A DNA stretch of 16,902 nucleotides, taken from positions 1 through 16,902 of the forward strand of contig CAZIUA010000058.1 of assembly GCA_964542315.1 (NCBI GenBank). The letters run 5' to 3'. The stretch comes from UBA11524 sp964542315. GTDB taxonomy: Bacteria > Bacillota > Clostridia > Christensenellales > Aristaeellaceae. The notes beneath the pieces are model-generated. The model ran no database searches and was not told where the DNA came from. It saw only the letters and a program-made list of their open reading frames with translations. Below, one piece after another: positions 7,088 through 13,947 of this stretch. Both the position numbers and the translations under genes were made by a program. Position 1 is the first letter of the stretch, and each line of letters begins with the position of its first letter.

Positions 7088-7365
7088 ACGACCGCTCCTT
7101 TCTGACTTCGGTGGATGATCCGCCGCCTGCCTTTCTCATCGCCACAAAAAAGGCAGCGCTGACGGACAGCACTGCCTAAACATATTCCCATAGCAAACAC
7201 GCGATTCGACCAACCGCTCATTCTTCCACGCCGATATATAATACTAATCAACAAGAATTAGTATAAGCCTCGCAGGCCGTGCCACCGGTCAGCGTCGTTG
7301 ACAGCGATCGGAATAAATCACGGCCCCGCGGCACATGATGACAGGCTCCACCACTTATTTCGATC
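7088..7365 (-). promoter_or_regulatory. Long structured 5' leader of the DUF1538 operon; candidate riboswitch or attenuator
   Basis: The leader runs from the predicted start site near 7365 to the GTG at 7087, about 275 nt. In transcript order it holds a 7-bp stem GGCCGTG (7325-7319 read on the minus strand) with CACGGCC (7281-7275) closing a 37-nt domain; an 8-bp stem ATACTAAT (7264-7257) with ATTAGTAT (7248-7241) and an 8-nt loop; then an intrinsic terminator (7177-7146) whose U-tract ends about 58 nt before the start codon. No open reading frame in it looks real. This promoter, aptamer-sized domain, terminator, gene order is typical of transcription-terminating riboswitches. I do not recognise TPP, SAM, FMN, cobalamin, lysine, glycine, guanidine or T-box consensus elements in it. 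Confidence 0.6.
7146..7177 (-). terminator. Intrinsic terminator inside the DUF1538 leader
   Basis: On the minus strand AGGCAG pairs with CTGCCT and, inside a 1x1 mismatch, GCTG pairs with CAGC around a 5-nt loop. The 3' arm runs directly into TTTTTT. On the plus strand no T tract follows, so it works only in the minus direction. It lies between the predicted start site and the gene it precedes, as an attenuator would. It could also stop read-through from the serine hydrolase gene. Confidence 0.75.
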
Positions 7366-7371
7366 ATGTTT

Positions 7372-7401
7372 ATTTTATCACAAAACGATAACATCTGTCA
7401 A
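7372..7401 (-). promoter_or_regulatory. Sigma-A-type promoter of the DUF1538/PII operon
   Basis: On the minus strand the -35 is TTGACA (7401-7396), a perfect match. The spacer is 18 bp and the -10 is TAAAAT (7377-7372), preceded by TG one base away (extended -10). The start site is expected near 7365. It begins 43 bp past the stop of the serine hydrolase gene. An inverted repeat ACATGAT (7333-7339)/ATCATGT (7363-7369) straddles the start site. Confidence 0.85.
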
Positions 7402-7408
7402 CTCGTGA

Positions 7409-7444
7409 ATCTGGCCGATTCGCCGCCAGATGGGACTTTGTCCC
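7409..7444 (-). terminator. Two hairpins at the 3' end of the serine hydrolase gene
   Basis: Directly after the TGA stop, on the minus strand, come GGGAC-AAA-GTCCC (7444-7432) and ATCTGGC (7431-7425) with GCCAGAT (7415-7409) around a 9-nt loop. No clear U-tract follows, so termination is likely but weak. The first hairpin belongs to the GGGAC-N3-GTCCC set seen elsewhere in the window. Confidence 0.4.
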
Positions 7445-8785
7445 TCACTTCCGCGAGGATGTGACCCCTTCGTAGGCGTTCGTCGCCGGGTCGGAGGACT
7501 TGCGAGCCTGCACGGTGAGGGCATTTTCGCCAAAGCGCAGGAGCATGTCCACCCCGCAGGGCGCATCGCCGATGATGAAGCAGCGCACACGCAGCAGCCC
7601 CGGTTCGATCCATCCGCCGGAGGAAAGGGTCGGGCGATCCGGCCAGCCGGGGAAGGTGTCCACGATGTTCTCGCCGACGCCAAACCGCAGCGGATTTTTC
7701 CCCCGGGCATTCTCCCACAGCAGCGTGTTCCCCTGCAGTTCGACGCTTTTCAGCCCCAGCATGTTCCTCTCGTCAAAGAAGAACGGGCCTGCATGGTCAA
7801 TGGCGCATTCGTCCTTGTTGCTCAGAGGCCGCGTGGACAGCGCCAGCGTCACGGGGGACATGTCCTCCGCGTCGCAGTAGGGGTACACCTCCTCGAAGAA
7901 GGCATCGTAAATGCGCTGCACGCCCACGGGATCCAGCCGGGTGTCCGCGATAGTACACAGGCACACGTCCTTTTCCGGGCAAACCACAGCCAGCTGGCCG
8001 CCCATGCCATACATCGCCCAGCCTGCGCGGGTCATCCAGACCTGCCAGCCGTAGCCATAGCGCTCCTCCTCGTTTGTGCACAGGCGATTGTCGATGTGCT
8101 TCCTGCCCATCTCCGCGCAGAACCAGCCCGGGATGATCCCCCGTCCGCCCTCCATGACCAGACGCGCCACCTTATGCAGGTCGCGCAGGGACATGCACAG
8201 CCCTGTTCCGCCCTGGCAGGTGCCGGAGGGGTCGCGCAGCCAGTGCTTTTCGTCCGTCGCACCGATGGGTGCAAAGACGCGTTCCGTCAGCAGGTCGATG
8301 ACTTCCTTGCCGCTCAGGCGCTTCACCAGCGCCGCCAGCACCTGACTGCATCCGGTGTCGTAGTGAAAGACCGTCCCCGGCTCATGGGTGCTCTTCGCCG
8401 TGAAAAATGGCTTCGTCCAGTTCTCATCCACCCCTTCGCGATAAGCGGTGGAACGATAGCAGGTCGCCATCCGCAGCATGTCGCGGATGGTCAGGCACAT
8501 CAGCCGCGGATCGGGCGTTTCGGGCAGATAATCGGGGAAATAGTCCACGATGTGATCGTCCAGGCTGCATTTCCCCTCGTCCAGCATCAGCGACAGGGCG
8601 ATGGCCGTCATCGTCTTGGACACGGAATACATCCGATGCGCCTCGCCTTCCCGGAAGGGCGCATAATACGCAGTGGCCTTGATCTCGCCCTTCACCGACA
8701 GGATGAAGCCGTGCATGCACACATCCTCCCGCGCCAAACGGCGGACGAAGTTCTCCACGCGTGTCTTTAACTGCTGATCGGGCAT
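7445..8785 (-). CDS. Serine hydrolase of the beta-lactamase/class C fold
   Basis: The start is ATG at 8785, six bases after AAAGGAGGG; 446 aa. Residues about 20-320 match the Beta-lactamase (PF00144) fold: SVSK (54-57) is the S-x-x-K nucleophile/base motif, followed by MTAIALSLMLDEGK as expected. The Y-x-N position is Tyr142-Asp143-Thr144, with Thr for Asn. The third motif is probably in YGMGGQLAVV, with Gly for the His of H-x-G. These changes are common in esterase-like members and argue against a true beta-lactamase. Residues from about 325 on form an extra beta-rich tail. There is no signal peptide, so it is probably cytosolic. It lies 145 bp downstream of the GH105 gene in the same direction with no clear promoter in between, so it is likely the last gene of the pectin unit. 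An esterase acting on decorated oligosaccharides would fit, but is inference. Confidence 0.85.
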   Translation of the reverse strand: MPDQQLKTRVENFVRRLAREDVCMHGFILSVKGEIKATAYYAPFREGEAHRMYSVSKTMTAIALSLMLDEGKCSLDDHIVDYFPDYLPETPDPRLMCLTIRDMLRMATCYRSTAYREGVDENWTKPFFTAKSTHEPGTVFHYDTGCSQVLAALVKRLSGKEVIDLLTERVFAPIGATDEKHWLRDPSGTCQGGTGLCMSLRDLHKVARLVMEGGRGIIPGWFCAEMGRKHIDNRLCTNEEERYGYGWQVWMTRAGWAMYGMGGQLAVVCPEKDVCLCTIADTRLDPVGVQRIYDAFFEEVYPYCDAEDMSPVTLALSTRPLSNKDECAIDHAGPFFFDERNMLGLKSVELQGNTLLWENARGKNPLRFGVGENIVDTFPGWPDRPTLSSGGWIEPGLLRVRCFIIGDAPCGVDMLLRFGENALTVQARKSSDPATNAYEGVTSSRK

Positions 8786-8859
8786 AGGAAGCCCTCCTTT
8801 TGGCGGAATGATCGAAGTAGGAATTCAGATGCCGGGCTGCGGCCTTGCTGCGTTTTGCG

Positions 8860-8928
8860 CCTCCCTTGTGTAAAGGGAGGTGACGGAGGGATTGTCCATC
8901 GCATGCTTCTGCGCAAGATCGATCCCTC
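8860..8928. repeat. Palindromic intergenic repeat between GH105 and hydrolase genes
   Basis: An 8-bp hairpin CCTCCCTT (8860-8867) with AAGGGAGG (8873-8880) is followed by GAGGGAT (8886-8892) and its exact complement ATCCCTC (8922-8928). The arrangement hairpin, GTGACGGAGGGATTG, spacer, closing arm resembles small palindromic repeats scattered in gut Clostridia. It ends 2 bp from the GH105 stop and may act as a weak terminator or RNA-stabilising element between the two genes. Confidence 0.6.
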
Positions 8929-8930
8929 AT

Positions 8931-10055
8931 TCAGCTAACGCTGACAGTTCCCTTTGCCCGTCGTTCATACTCGCACGCGGCCTGGATATACGCACCTGTG
9001 CCCTTGATGTCGTAGCTGCCCACGGCCTCGCTGATGTAGTAGTCAAACGAGCCGTCGCGGTAGTTGGGATATCCGCCGAGGCCAGCGCCGTGGCAGGTCT
9101 TGGCCAGGAACAGCGTTCCGTCGCGCATCTGGCCGACGAATTCCCGCTGGATGGCGCGGAAGGACTTCGCAGCCTCCACGCCCATGTCCGCCGGGATGAC
9201 CCCCAGCCGCGCCGCCTTGAGCATGGCCGCAACCATCAGGCAGGAGCCGGAGGACTCGCGGTAATTGCCCGTACGGCCGGGCTGATCCACCACCTGCAGC
9301 CAGACCTCGCCATCGCGCACGGAAAGCATCTTCGCCGTCATGGTACAGAACAGTTCCGCCAGGGAGGCGCGGCACTCGTGCCCCTCAGGCAGCAGCTCAA
9401 TCACATCCGCCAGCGCCAGCATGTACCAGCCCACGGCGCGGCCCCAGCAATGCGCCGCCAGCCCCGTTTCCGGGTCGGACCAGGCCTGCGCACAGGATTC
9501 ATCCCAGGCATGCCGGTTCAGCCCGGTGGCGGCGTCCAGCGTGTGCTCATAGGCCAGACGCAGCTGCTTCGCCGCGTCGCGCACACCTTCCTCGTCGCCG
9601 GTCATCAGGCAGTATTCGGTGTAGAAGGGCGCGGCCATGTGCAGGCCATCCAGCCACATCTGATACGGATAGCACTTCTTGTGCCAGAAGCCGCCATCGG
9701 AGGTGCGTGGCTGACGGCGCAGCTGCTCCCGCAGCACATCTGCCGCCTTGCGGTATTTCTCCTCGCCCGTGGCCTTGTACAGATACAGCAGCTGACGGCC
9801 GTTGCACACATAGTCCAGGTTGAAGGTATCGAAGGTGTAATCGCGGATGGCGCCCGTTTCATCGGTGACGAAGGTATCCATCGCGTCCTTGATATAGTCG
9901 AAGTATTTCTTCTCGCCCGTCAGCGCATAGAGGGCTTCCATCCCGCGCCAGGTCACGCCATAATCGTAGCTCCAGCGCTTGTCCAGCAGGCCGTAGCGCT
10001 GCATGAGGCAGTCCGCCATCCTTGCGGCGGAATGGGGCATGAATTCCTTGAGCAT
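8931..10055 (-). CDS. Glycoside hydrolase family 105 (unsaturated rhamnogalacturonyl hydrolase type)
   Basis: The start is ATG at 10055 with AAGGAGG about 10 bases upstream; 374 aa, the usual length of a single-domain (alpha/alpha)6 barrel of this family. Recognised motifs are DYGVTWRGMEAL (31-42), FNLDYVCNGRQLLYLY (78-93, Asp81) and YQMWLDGLHMAAPFY (131-145), where Asp136 corresponds to catalytic Asp143 of Bacillus YteR. CWGRAVGWYMLAL and YRESSGSCLMVAAML are also typical. The enzyme hydrates the C4-C5 double bond of the terminal unsaturated galacturonosyl residue that pectate or rhamnogalacturonan lyases leave, releasing the sugar acid. There is no signal peptide, so it works in the cytosol on imported oligosaccharides. 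It starts 15 bp after the CE8-CE12 stop; its ribosome binding site overlaps that stop codon, so the genes are co-transcribed. Confidence 0.92.
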   Translation of the reverse strand: MLKEFMPHSAARMADCLMQRYGLLDKRWSYDYGVTWRGMEALYALTGEKKYFDYIKDAMDTFVTDETGAIRDYTFDTFNLDYVCNGRQLLYLYKATGEEKYRKAADVLREQLRRQPRTSDGGFWHKKCYPYQMWLDGLHMAAPFYTEYCLMTGDEEGVRDAAKQLRLAYEHTLDAATGLNRHAWDESCAQAWSDPETGLAAHCWGRAVGWYMLALADVIELLPEGHECRASLAELFCTMTAKMLSVRDGEVWLQVVDQPGRTGNYRESSGSCLMVAAMLKAARLGVIPADMGVEAAKSFRAIQREFVGQMRDGTLFLAKTCHGAGLGGYPNYRDGSFDYYISEAVGSYDIKGTGAYIQAACEYERRAKGTVSVS

Positions 10056-10070
10056 CGTCGTTTTTCCTCC

Positions 10071-11690
10071 TTATTCGATCCCCTGCGCATGGAGCAACTC
10101 CCGTGCCAGCTGCGCCAGACGCACCGCGCCCGTCAGGCACAGATGGGTGTTGTCCTGCGCGCCGTCGGGGTAATTGGGATGCCCCTTTTCGACCCAGTTG
10201 AACAGCGCCTTTGAGGCCTCATCGCCCAATTCAGTCAGGAGCGTCTCGGTGGCCTTCTCCATGTCGATGAGCTTCACACCGCGGTAGTCCGCCAGATCGC
10301 GCATGGCGGCAGGGTACGCCCCGTGGGTGTGCTTGAGCTGCCCGTTCTCATCAAAATGGCGGCGGGCGATGGGCGTCAGCAGGATCGGCTCGGCCCCCTG
10401 ACGGCGCGCCGCGTCGATGCACATGCCCAGATATTCGGTGTAGGTCGTGCGCGGATCGGTGGCACGTTCCGCATCGGGCTTTTCGTCATTGTGGCTGAAC
10501 TGGATGAGCAACTTATCGCCCTTGCGCAGGCACAATTCGACGAAGTTCAGGCGCTTCTCGGCGATGAAAGACTTGCTGGAGCGACCGCACACGGCGCAGT
10601 TCTCGATGAATGCACCGTCGATCAGGCCGCGCAGGGCCTGTCCCCAGCCGGTCATGGGGGCGAAATTCGGCGTATAGTCCGCCATGGTAGAATCGCCACA
10701 GAGGAACCAGGTGGGGGTGCGATGCGCCGGATCCCAGCCATCGCAGCCGCCGATGACGTTGCGGAGGGTCAGCAGGGCGGCCTCCTCATCCGTCAGGCGT
10801 GCCTGACCGGGATGGCGCGTCGTCTGATCCGCCCGTGCGCCGGTGGTCCTGTATTCGCCGCAGCGGCGGGTGATGCGCTTTTCGTCCCAGTCCTCAAACC
10901 CGGCCGGGGACACACATTCGTCCATCTCGCATTCGAGGAACTGGGTGTGGGCGAATTTTCGCCACGGACGCCCCAGCTTCGCCTCCCCCGGCTGACACTC
11001 GCCCGTCAGGCGGCATCGGTGGAACACCAGGCCGAAGGGCGCCTGCTCCGGCGTGTTGGCGGCGGTATAGAAGCCGCCCCGCGCGTTCATAAACAGCGTG
11101 CAGCGCTCAAACCAGCAGGCATAGGGGCCGAAGATGAAGTCCACATCGCCCTGGATGAAGCAATCCTCGAAATACTGCCGCCCCAAAGTCAGCGGACAGT
11201 CGCCGACGGACAGAACGCCCTCCGGGATGATCCGGGGCAGCGCATCCCGGGCCACCTTGGGCATGGTCGGCCCGCAGAAAAGCGTATCCTGATGGCCGAT
11301 CATGCGGACATTGCGCCACACGCCGCGATCTCCGGCGGCATAGACGGCCACGGCCTGCCCGGCGATGGACCCATCCCCCGCATCGTTGCGGATGGTGAGG
11401 TTCTCCACCTCCACATTGCGGCCCGTCACCAGGAAGGTATAGCTCAGGAAGGTGCCTTTCTCGTTGCCGTCCGCGTCCTTGTCATGGGCGCTACCGGAAT
11501 TCGTGATGACCGTGCGGTCCCGCGCCTCACCGATGATGCGGACATTGTCCTTGTTCACGATGACACGCTCATGGTATTCATCCATCCGCAGCAGCAGAAT
11601 GGTCGGCGTGCGGCTGGACATGGGAATAGCGTCAATGGCGGCCTGGAGGGAGGTGAAATCCCCCGAGCCGTCCCTGGCGATGATATACAT
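10071..11690 (-). CDS. Pectinesterase (CE8) fused to rhamnogalacturonan acetylesterase-like (CE12) domain
   Basis: The start is ATG at 11690, seven bases after GGGAGG; 539 aa. Residues about 1-310 are a CE8 right-handed beta-helix: GQAVAVY (111-117), QDTL (134-137, acid Asp135), GDVDFIFG (181-188, nucleophile Asp184) and LGRPW (239-243, Arg241). It removes methyl esters from homogalacturonan. Residues about 326-539 are an SGNH hydrolase of CE12 type: GDST (332-335, Ser334), Gly369, SHND (399-402, Asn401) and D513-N-T-H516; it removes acetyl groups. All catalytic residues of both domains are present. There is no signal peptide or anchor, so the substrate must be imported oligomers. Its C-terminal domain is a paralogue of the gene just upstream, from which it is separated by 13 bp. 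Regulation is shared through the promoter near 12384-12410. Confidence 0.92.
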   Translation of the reverse strand: MYIIARDGSGDFTSLQAAIDAIPMSSRTPTILLLRMDEYHERVIVNKDNVRIIGEARDRTVITNSGSAHDKDADGNEKGTFLSYTFLVTGRNVEVENLTIRNDAGDGSIAGQAVAVYAAGDRGVWRNVRMIGHQDTLFCGPTMPKVARDALPRIIPEGVLSVGDCPLTLGRQYFEDCFIQGDVDFIFGPYACWFERCTLFMNARGGFYTAANTPEQAPFGLVFHRCRLTGECQPGEAKLGRPWRKFAHTQFLECEMDECVSPAGFEDWDEKRITRRCGEYRTTGARADQTTRHPGQARLTDEEAALLTLRNVIGGCDGWDPAHRTPTWFLCGDSTMADYTPNFAPMTGWGQALRGLIDGAFIENCAVCGRSSKSFIAEKRLNFVELCLRKGDKLLIQFSHNDEKPDAERATDPRTTYTEYLGMCIDAARRQGAEPILLTPIARRHFDENGQLKHTHGAYPAAMRDLADYRGVKLIDMEKATETLLTELGDEASKALFNWVEKGHPNYPDGAQDNTHLCLTGAVRLAQLARELLHAQGIE

Positions 11691-11703
11691 GGTGATGCCT
11701 CCC

Positions 11704-12351
11704 TTACTTGATCAGCCCCTGCGCCTTCAGCTGTTCCGCAGCGATGCGCGCAAACAATTCCGCACCGGCGCGCTGGGTGTGGGTGTCGTCCTGCGAACCA
11801 TTCGGATAGGCCGGATAGAGCCCTGCATCCACATTCATATACAGCGGACGCGTCGCCTCCTCGCCCATGGCCTGAAGGGCTTCCATGCCCCGCCGGGTGA
11901 TCTCCAGCAGCGGCACGCCCTTCTGCGTGGCCACCAGGCGGATGGCTGGCGGATACTCCCCATGCAGGTCGATCAGCTCGCCGTCGCGCCAGCACCGGCG
12001 CGGGATGGGCGTCATCAGCACGGGAATCGCCCCATGGAGCCGCGCCGTATCCACATACAGCGCCAGATTCGCCGCGAAGGACGTGTACGGGTCGGTATGC
12101 CGCCACACCAGATCGCTGCCGTCATTGTGGGTGAACTGGATCAGCAGCAGATCCCCCGGCTCAATGGTCTTCTCGATGTCCACCAGACGGCCATCCGCCA
12201 GGAAGGACTTGGTGCTGCGTCCGGCCATGGCCTTGTTGACGATATTCACCCCCGGCAGGAATTCCCCCAGCACCTGCCCCCACCCGGTGATGGGAGCTTT
12301 CTCCGGCGCATAGGTCGCCGCCGTGGAATCACCGCAGATGTAGATGGTCAT
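11704..12351 (-). CDS. Rhamnogalacturonan acetylesterase-like SGNH hydrolase (CE12)
   Basis: The start is ATG at 12351, preceded by AAAGGA about 10 bases away; 215 aa, a complete single domain. Block I GDST (7-10, Ser9), block II AMAGRSTKSF (41-50, Gly44), block III FTHND (73-77, Asn76) and block V D188-D-T-H191 give the full Ser-His-Asp and oxyanion set. The wider pattern (GWGQVL, LLLIQFTHND, LMTPIPRR, NGSQDDTH) is that of CE12 enzymes, which deacetylate galacturonic acid in rhamnogalacturonan I. It has no signal peptide. It is the first gene of the minus-strand pectin unit, reading from an extended -10 promoter about 35 bp upstream. Its stop lies next to the ribosome binding site of the following fusion gene. 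Confidence 0.88.
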   Translation of the reverse strand: MTIYICGDSTAATYAPEKAPITGWGQVLGEFLPGVNIVNKAMAGRSTKSFLADGRLVDIEKTIEPGDLLLIQFTHNDGSDLVWRHTDPYTSFAANLALYVDTARLHGAIPVLMTPIPRRCWRDGELIDLHGEYPPAIRLVATQKGVPLLEITRRGMEALQAMGEEATRPLYMNVDAGLYPAYPNGSQDDTHTQRAGAELFARIAAEQLKAQGLIK

Positions 12352-12383
12352 TTTCTTTTTGTCCTTTCCTGCAAGATAGCCCC

Positions 12384-12410
12384 ATTATACCACGAACGCA
12401 AGGCAGACAA
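12384..12410 (-). promoter_or_regulatory. Promoter of the pectin-degradation operon
   Basis: On the minus strand the -10 is a perfect TATAAT (12389-12384) with an upstream TG (TGGTATAAT, extended -10). The -35 is TTGTCT (12410-12405) with a 15-bp spacer, or TTTGTC/TTTTGT one or two bases further with 16-17 bp. The expected start site near 12377 gives a leader of about 25 nt. Confidence 0.75.
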
Positions 12411-12434
12411 AAGTCCTTTTTCGCTTTTGTTGTC
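12406..12434. promoter_or_regulatory. Inverted repeat over the -35 of the pectin operon; candidate operator
   Basis: ACAAAAG (12407-12413) is the reverse complement of CTTTTGT (12424-12430), with a 10-bp spacer, and both arms extend as GAC/GTC with one inserted T. It overlaps the -35, a usual place for a repressor or activator site. No regulator gene is in the window to match it. Confidence 0.4.
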
Positions 12435-12530
12435 GTTTGGTGCCGGGATGCAGGATCTTTTTTCGCATCGCCTGCCATACGACGTCCGCGGATGCTGCAT
12501 GAATGTTCCGTTTACTCAATCGCGAAAAAA

Positions 12531-12543
12531 GGGACGAAGTCCC
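12531..12543. repeat. GGGAC-GAA-GTCCC hairpin between divergent promoters
   Basis: This is an exact reverse-complement copy of the GGGACTTCGTCCC hairpin at 4458-4470 and 14529-14541. On the minus strand the stem is followed by TTTTTT, so it could terminate transcripts running leftward into the pectin operon promoter region. It lies just upstream of the rimO promoter. Confidence 0.6.
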
Positions 12544-12547
12544 CGGC

Positions 12548-12576
12548 TTTTCAAATTCGATAAAACGTGATACAAT
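12548..12576 (+). promoter_or_regulatory. Promoter of rimO-pgsA
   Basis: The -35 is TTTTCA (12548-12553), the spacer is 17 bp and the -10 is TACAAT (12571-12576), with TG one base upstream of it (extended -10). The start site is expected near 12583, giving a leader of about 39 nt with GAAGGAG before the ATG. Confidence 0.75.
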
Positions 12577-12621
12577 ATGCTGGCAGTGATATCGCTGTAA
12601 TTCTCCTGAAGGAGCTTGAAT

Positions 12622-13947
12622 ATGACGACCCCCATGAAAGTTGGCATGATTTCGCTGGGCTGCAACAAGAACCGCGTGGATTCCGAGACCGCGCTGGGGC
12701 TGCTGGCAGACCACGGCTATGTTTTCACCGGCAACCCCGCCGAGGCGGATATCCTGATGGTGAACACCTGCGGCTTCATCGAATCCGCCAAGGAGGAATC
12801 CATCGACGCCATCCTGGAGATGGCGCAGTATAAGCAGACCGGCCGCTGCAAGCTGCTGGTGGTGACGGGCTGCCTGGCGCAGCGCTATGAGGCCGCGCTG
12901 AAGGAGGAGATCCCCGAGATCGACCTGCTGATGGGCGTCAACCAGTATCGCCAGCTGCCTTCCGCCATCGAGAAGGCCCTGCGCGGCAGCCGCGAAAGCT
13001 ATTGCATGGACGATAACTCCTACTACGCCCATGACCGCGTGCTGACCACCCCTTCCTACACGGCGTATACCCGCATTGGCGAGGGCTGCTCCAACCGCTG
13101 CACCTTCTGCGCCATCCCGCTCATCCGCGGCGCGTACCGTTCCCGCCCGGAGGAGGACGTGCTGCGCGAGATCGAGCAGCTCAGCCGTCAGGGCGTGCGC
13201 GAACACATCCTCGTCGCCCAGGATACCACCCGCTTCGGCACCGACAACGGCGGACACACCACCCTGCCCGAACTGATGCGCAAGGCCGCCGCCATCGACG
13301 GCGTGGACTGGCTGCGCGTGCTGTACTGCTATCCGGATGAAACGGACGAGCGCCTGCTGGATGTGATCGCCAACACCCCCAACATCTGCAAATACCTTGA
13401 TCTGCCCATCCAGCATGTCAACGACACGGTGCTCAAGCGCATGCACCGCCGCGGCAACAAGGCGGACATCCTGCGCTGCATCCGCGGCGCGAGGGAGCGC
13501 GGCCTGACCCTGCGCACGTCCATCATCGTGGGCTTCCCCGGCGAAACGGAGGAGCAGTTCCAGGAGCTGCTGGATGAGCTGGCCGAGGCTGAATTCGACC
13601 GTCTGGGCGCATTCACCTACTCCCCGGAGGAGGACACCCCTGCCGCCCGCATGCCCGATCAGATCCCCGAGGAGATCAAGCAGGAACGCTATGACCGCCT
13701 GATGAAGATGCAGCGCGCCATCAGCCTGAAGCGGAATCAGGCGCGCGTGGGGACGGTGGAGAAGGTGCTGGTGACGGACATGAACGCCGAGGGGCTTCTG
13801 CTGGGCCGCAGCCATCGCGAGGCGCCGGAGACCGACGGCGAGATCGTCTTCACCCGCAGCGACAAGCCCGCGCCCCAGATCGGCTCCTTCGTTCAGGTGA
13901 AGCTGACCCATGCCGATACCTATGACCTGATGGGAGAGATGCAGTGA
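12622..13947 (+). CDS. rimO: Ribosomal protein S12 methylthiotransferase RimO (radical SAM)
   Basis: The start is ATG at 12622, seven bases after GAAGGAG (12608-12614); the frame also has a TTG at 12616 that lies too close to that site. 441 aa, full length. The N-terminal UPF0004 domain carries three Cys for the auxiliary cluster: Cys14 (SLGCNKN), Cys50 (NTCGF) and Cys84 (TGCLAQRY). The radical SAM motif C-x3-C-x2-C is Cys156, Cys160 and Cys163. A TRAM domain ends the protein (about 375-441). GFIESAKEESIDAILE points to RimO rather than the tRNA enzyme MiaB. RimO adds a methylthio group to an aspartate of S12. The stop TGA overlaps the pgsA start by one base. Confidence 0.93.
   Translation: MTTPMKVGMISLGCNKNRVDSETALGLLADHGYVFTGNPAEADILMVNTCGFIESAKEESIDAILEMAQYKQTGRCKLLVVTGCLAQRYEAALKEEIPEIDLLMGVNQYRQLPSAIEKALRGSRESYCMDDNSYYAHDRVLTTPSYTAYTRIGEGCSNRCTFCAIPLIRGAYRSRPEEDVLREIEQLSRQGVREHILVAQDTTRFGTDNGGHTTLPELMRKAAAIDGVDWLRVLYCYPDETDERLLDVIANTPNICKYLDLPIQHVNDTVLKRMHRRGNKADILRCIRGARERGLTLRTSIIVGFPGETEEQFQELLDELAEAEFDRLGAFTYSPEEDTPAARMPDQIPEEIKQERYDRLMKMQRAISLKRNQARVGTVEKVLVTDMNAEGLLLGRSHREAPETDGEIVFTRSDKPAPQIGSFVQVKLTHADTYDLMGEMQ

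Noticed and set aside
5966..7105. A 379-codon plus-strand frame rich in His, Gln and Asp, antisense to DUF1538
   Set aside because: It is the reverse reading of a membrane protein with biased codons; no ribosome binding site or family features.
7266..7290. T-box-like GGTGGCAC in the DUF1538 leader
   Set aside because: The conserved antiterminator sequence is not complete (CGGC for CGCG), it lies too far from the terminator, and there is no stem I or AGTA-type element.
8880..11711. Long plus-strand frames (444 and 462 codons) opposite GH105 and CE8-CE12
   Set aside because: They mirror genes with complete catalytic motifs and show no recognisable domain of their own.
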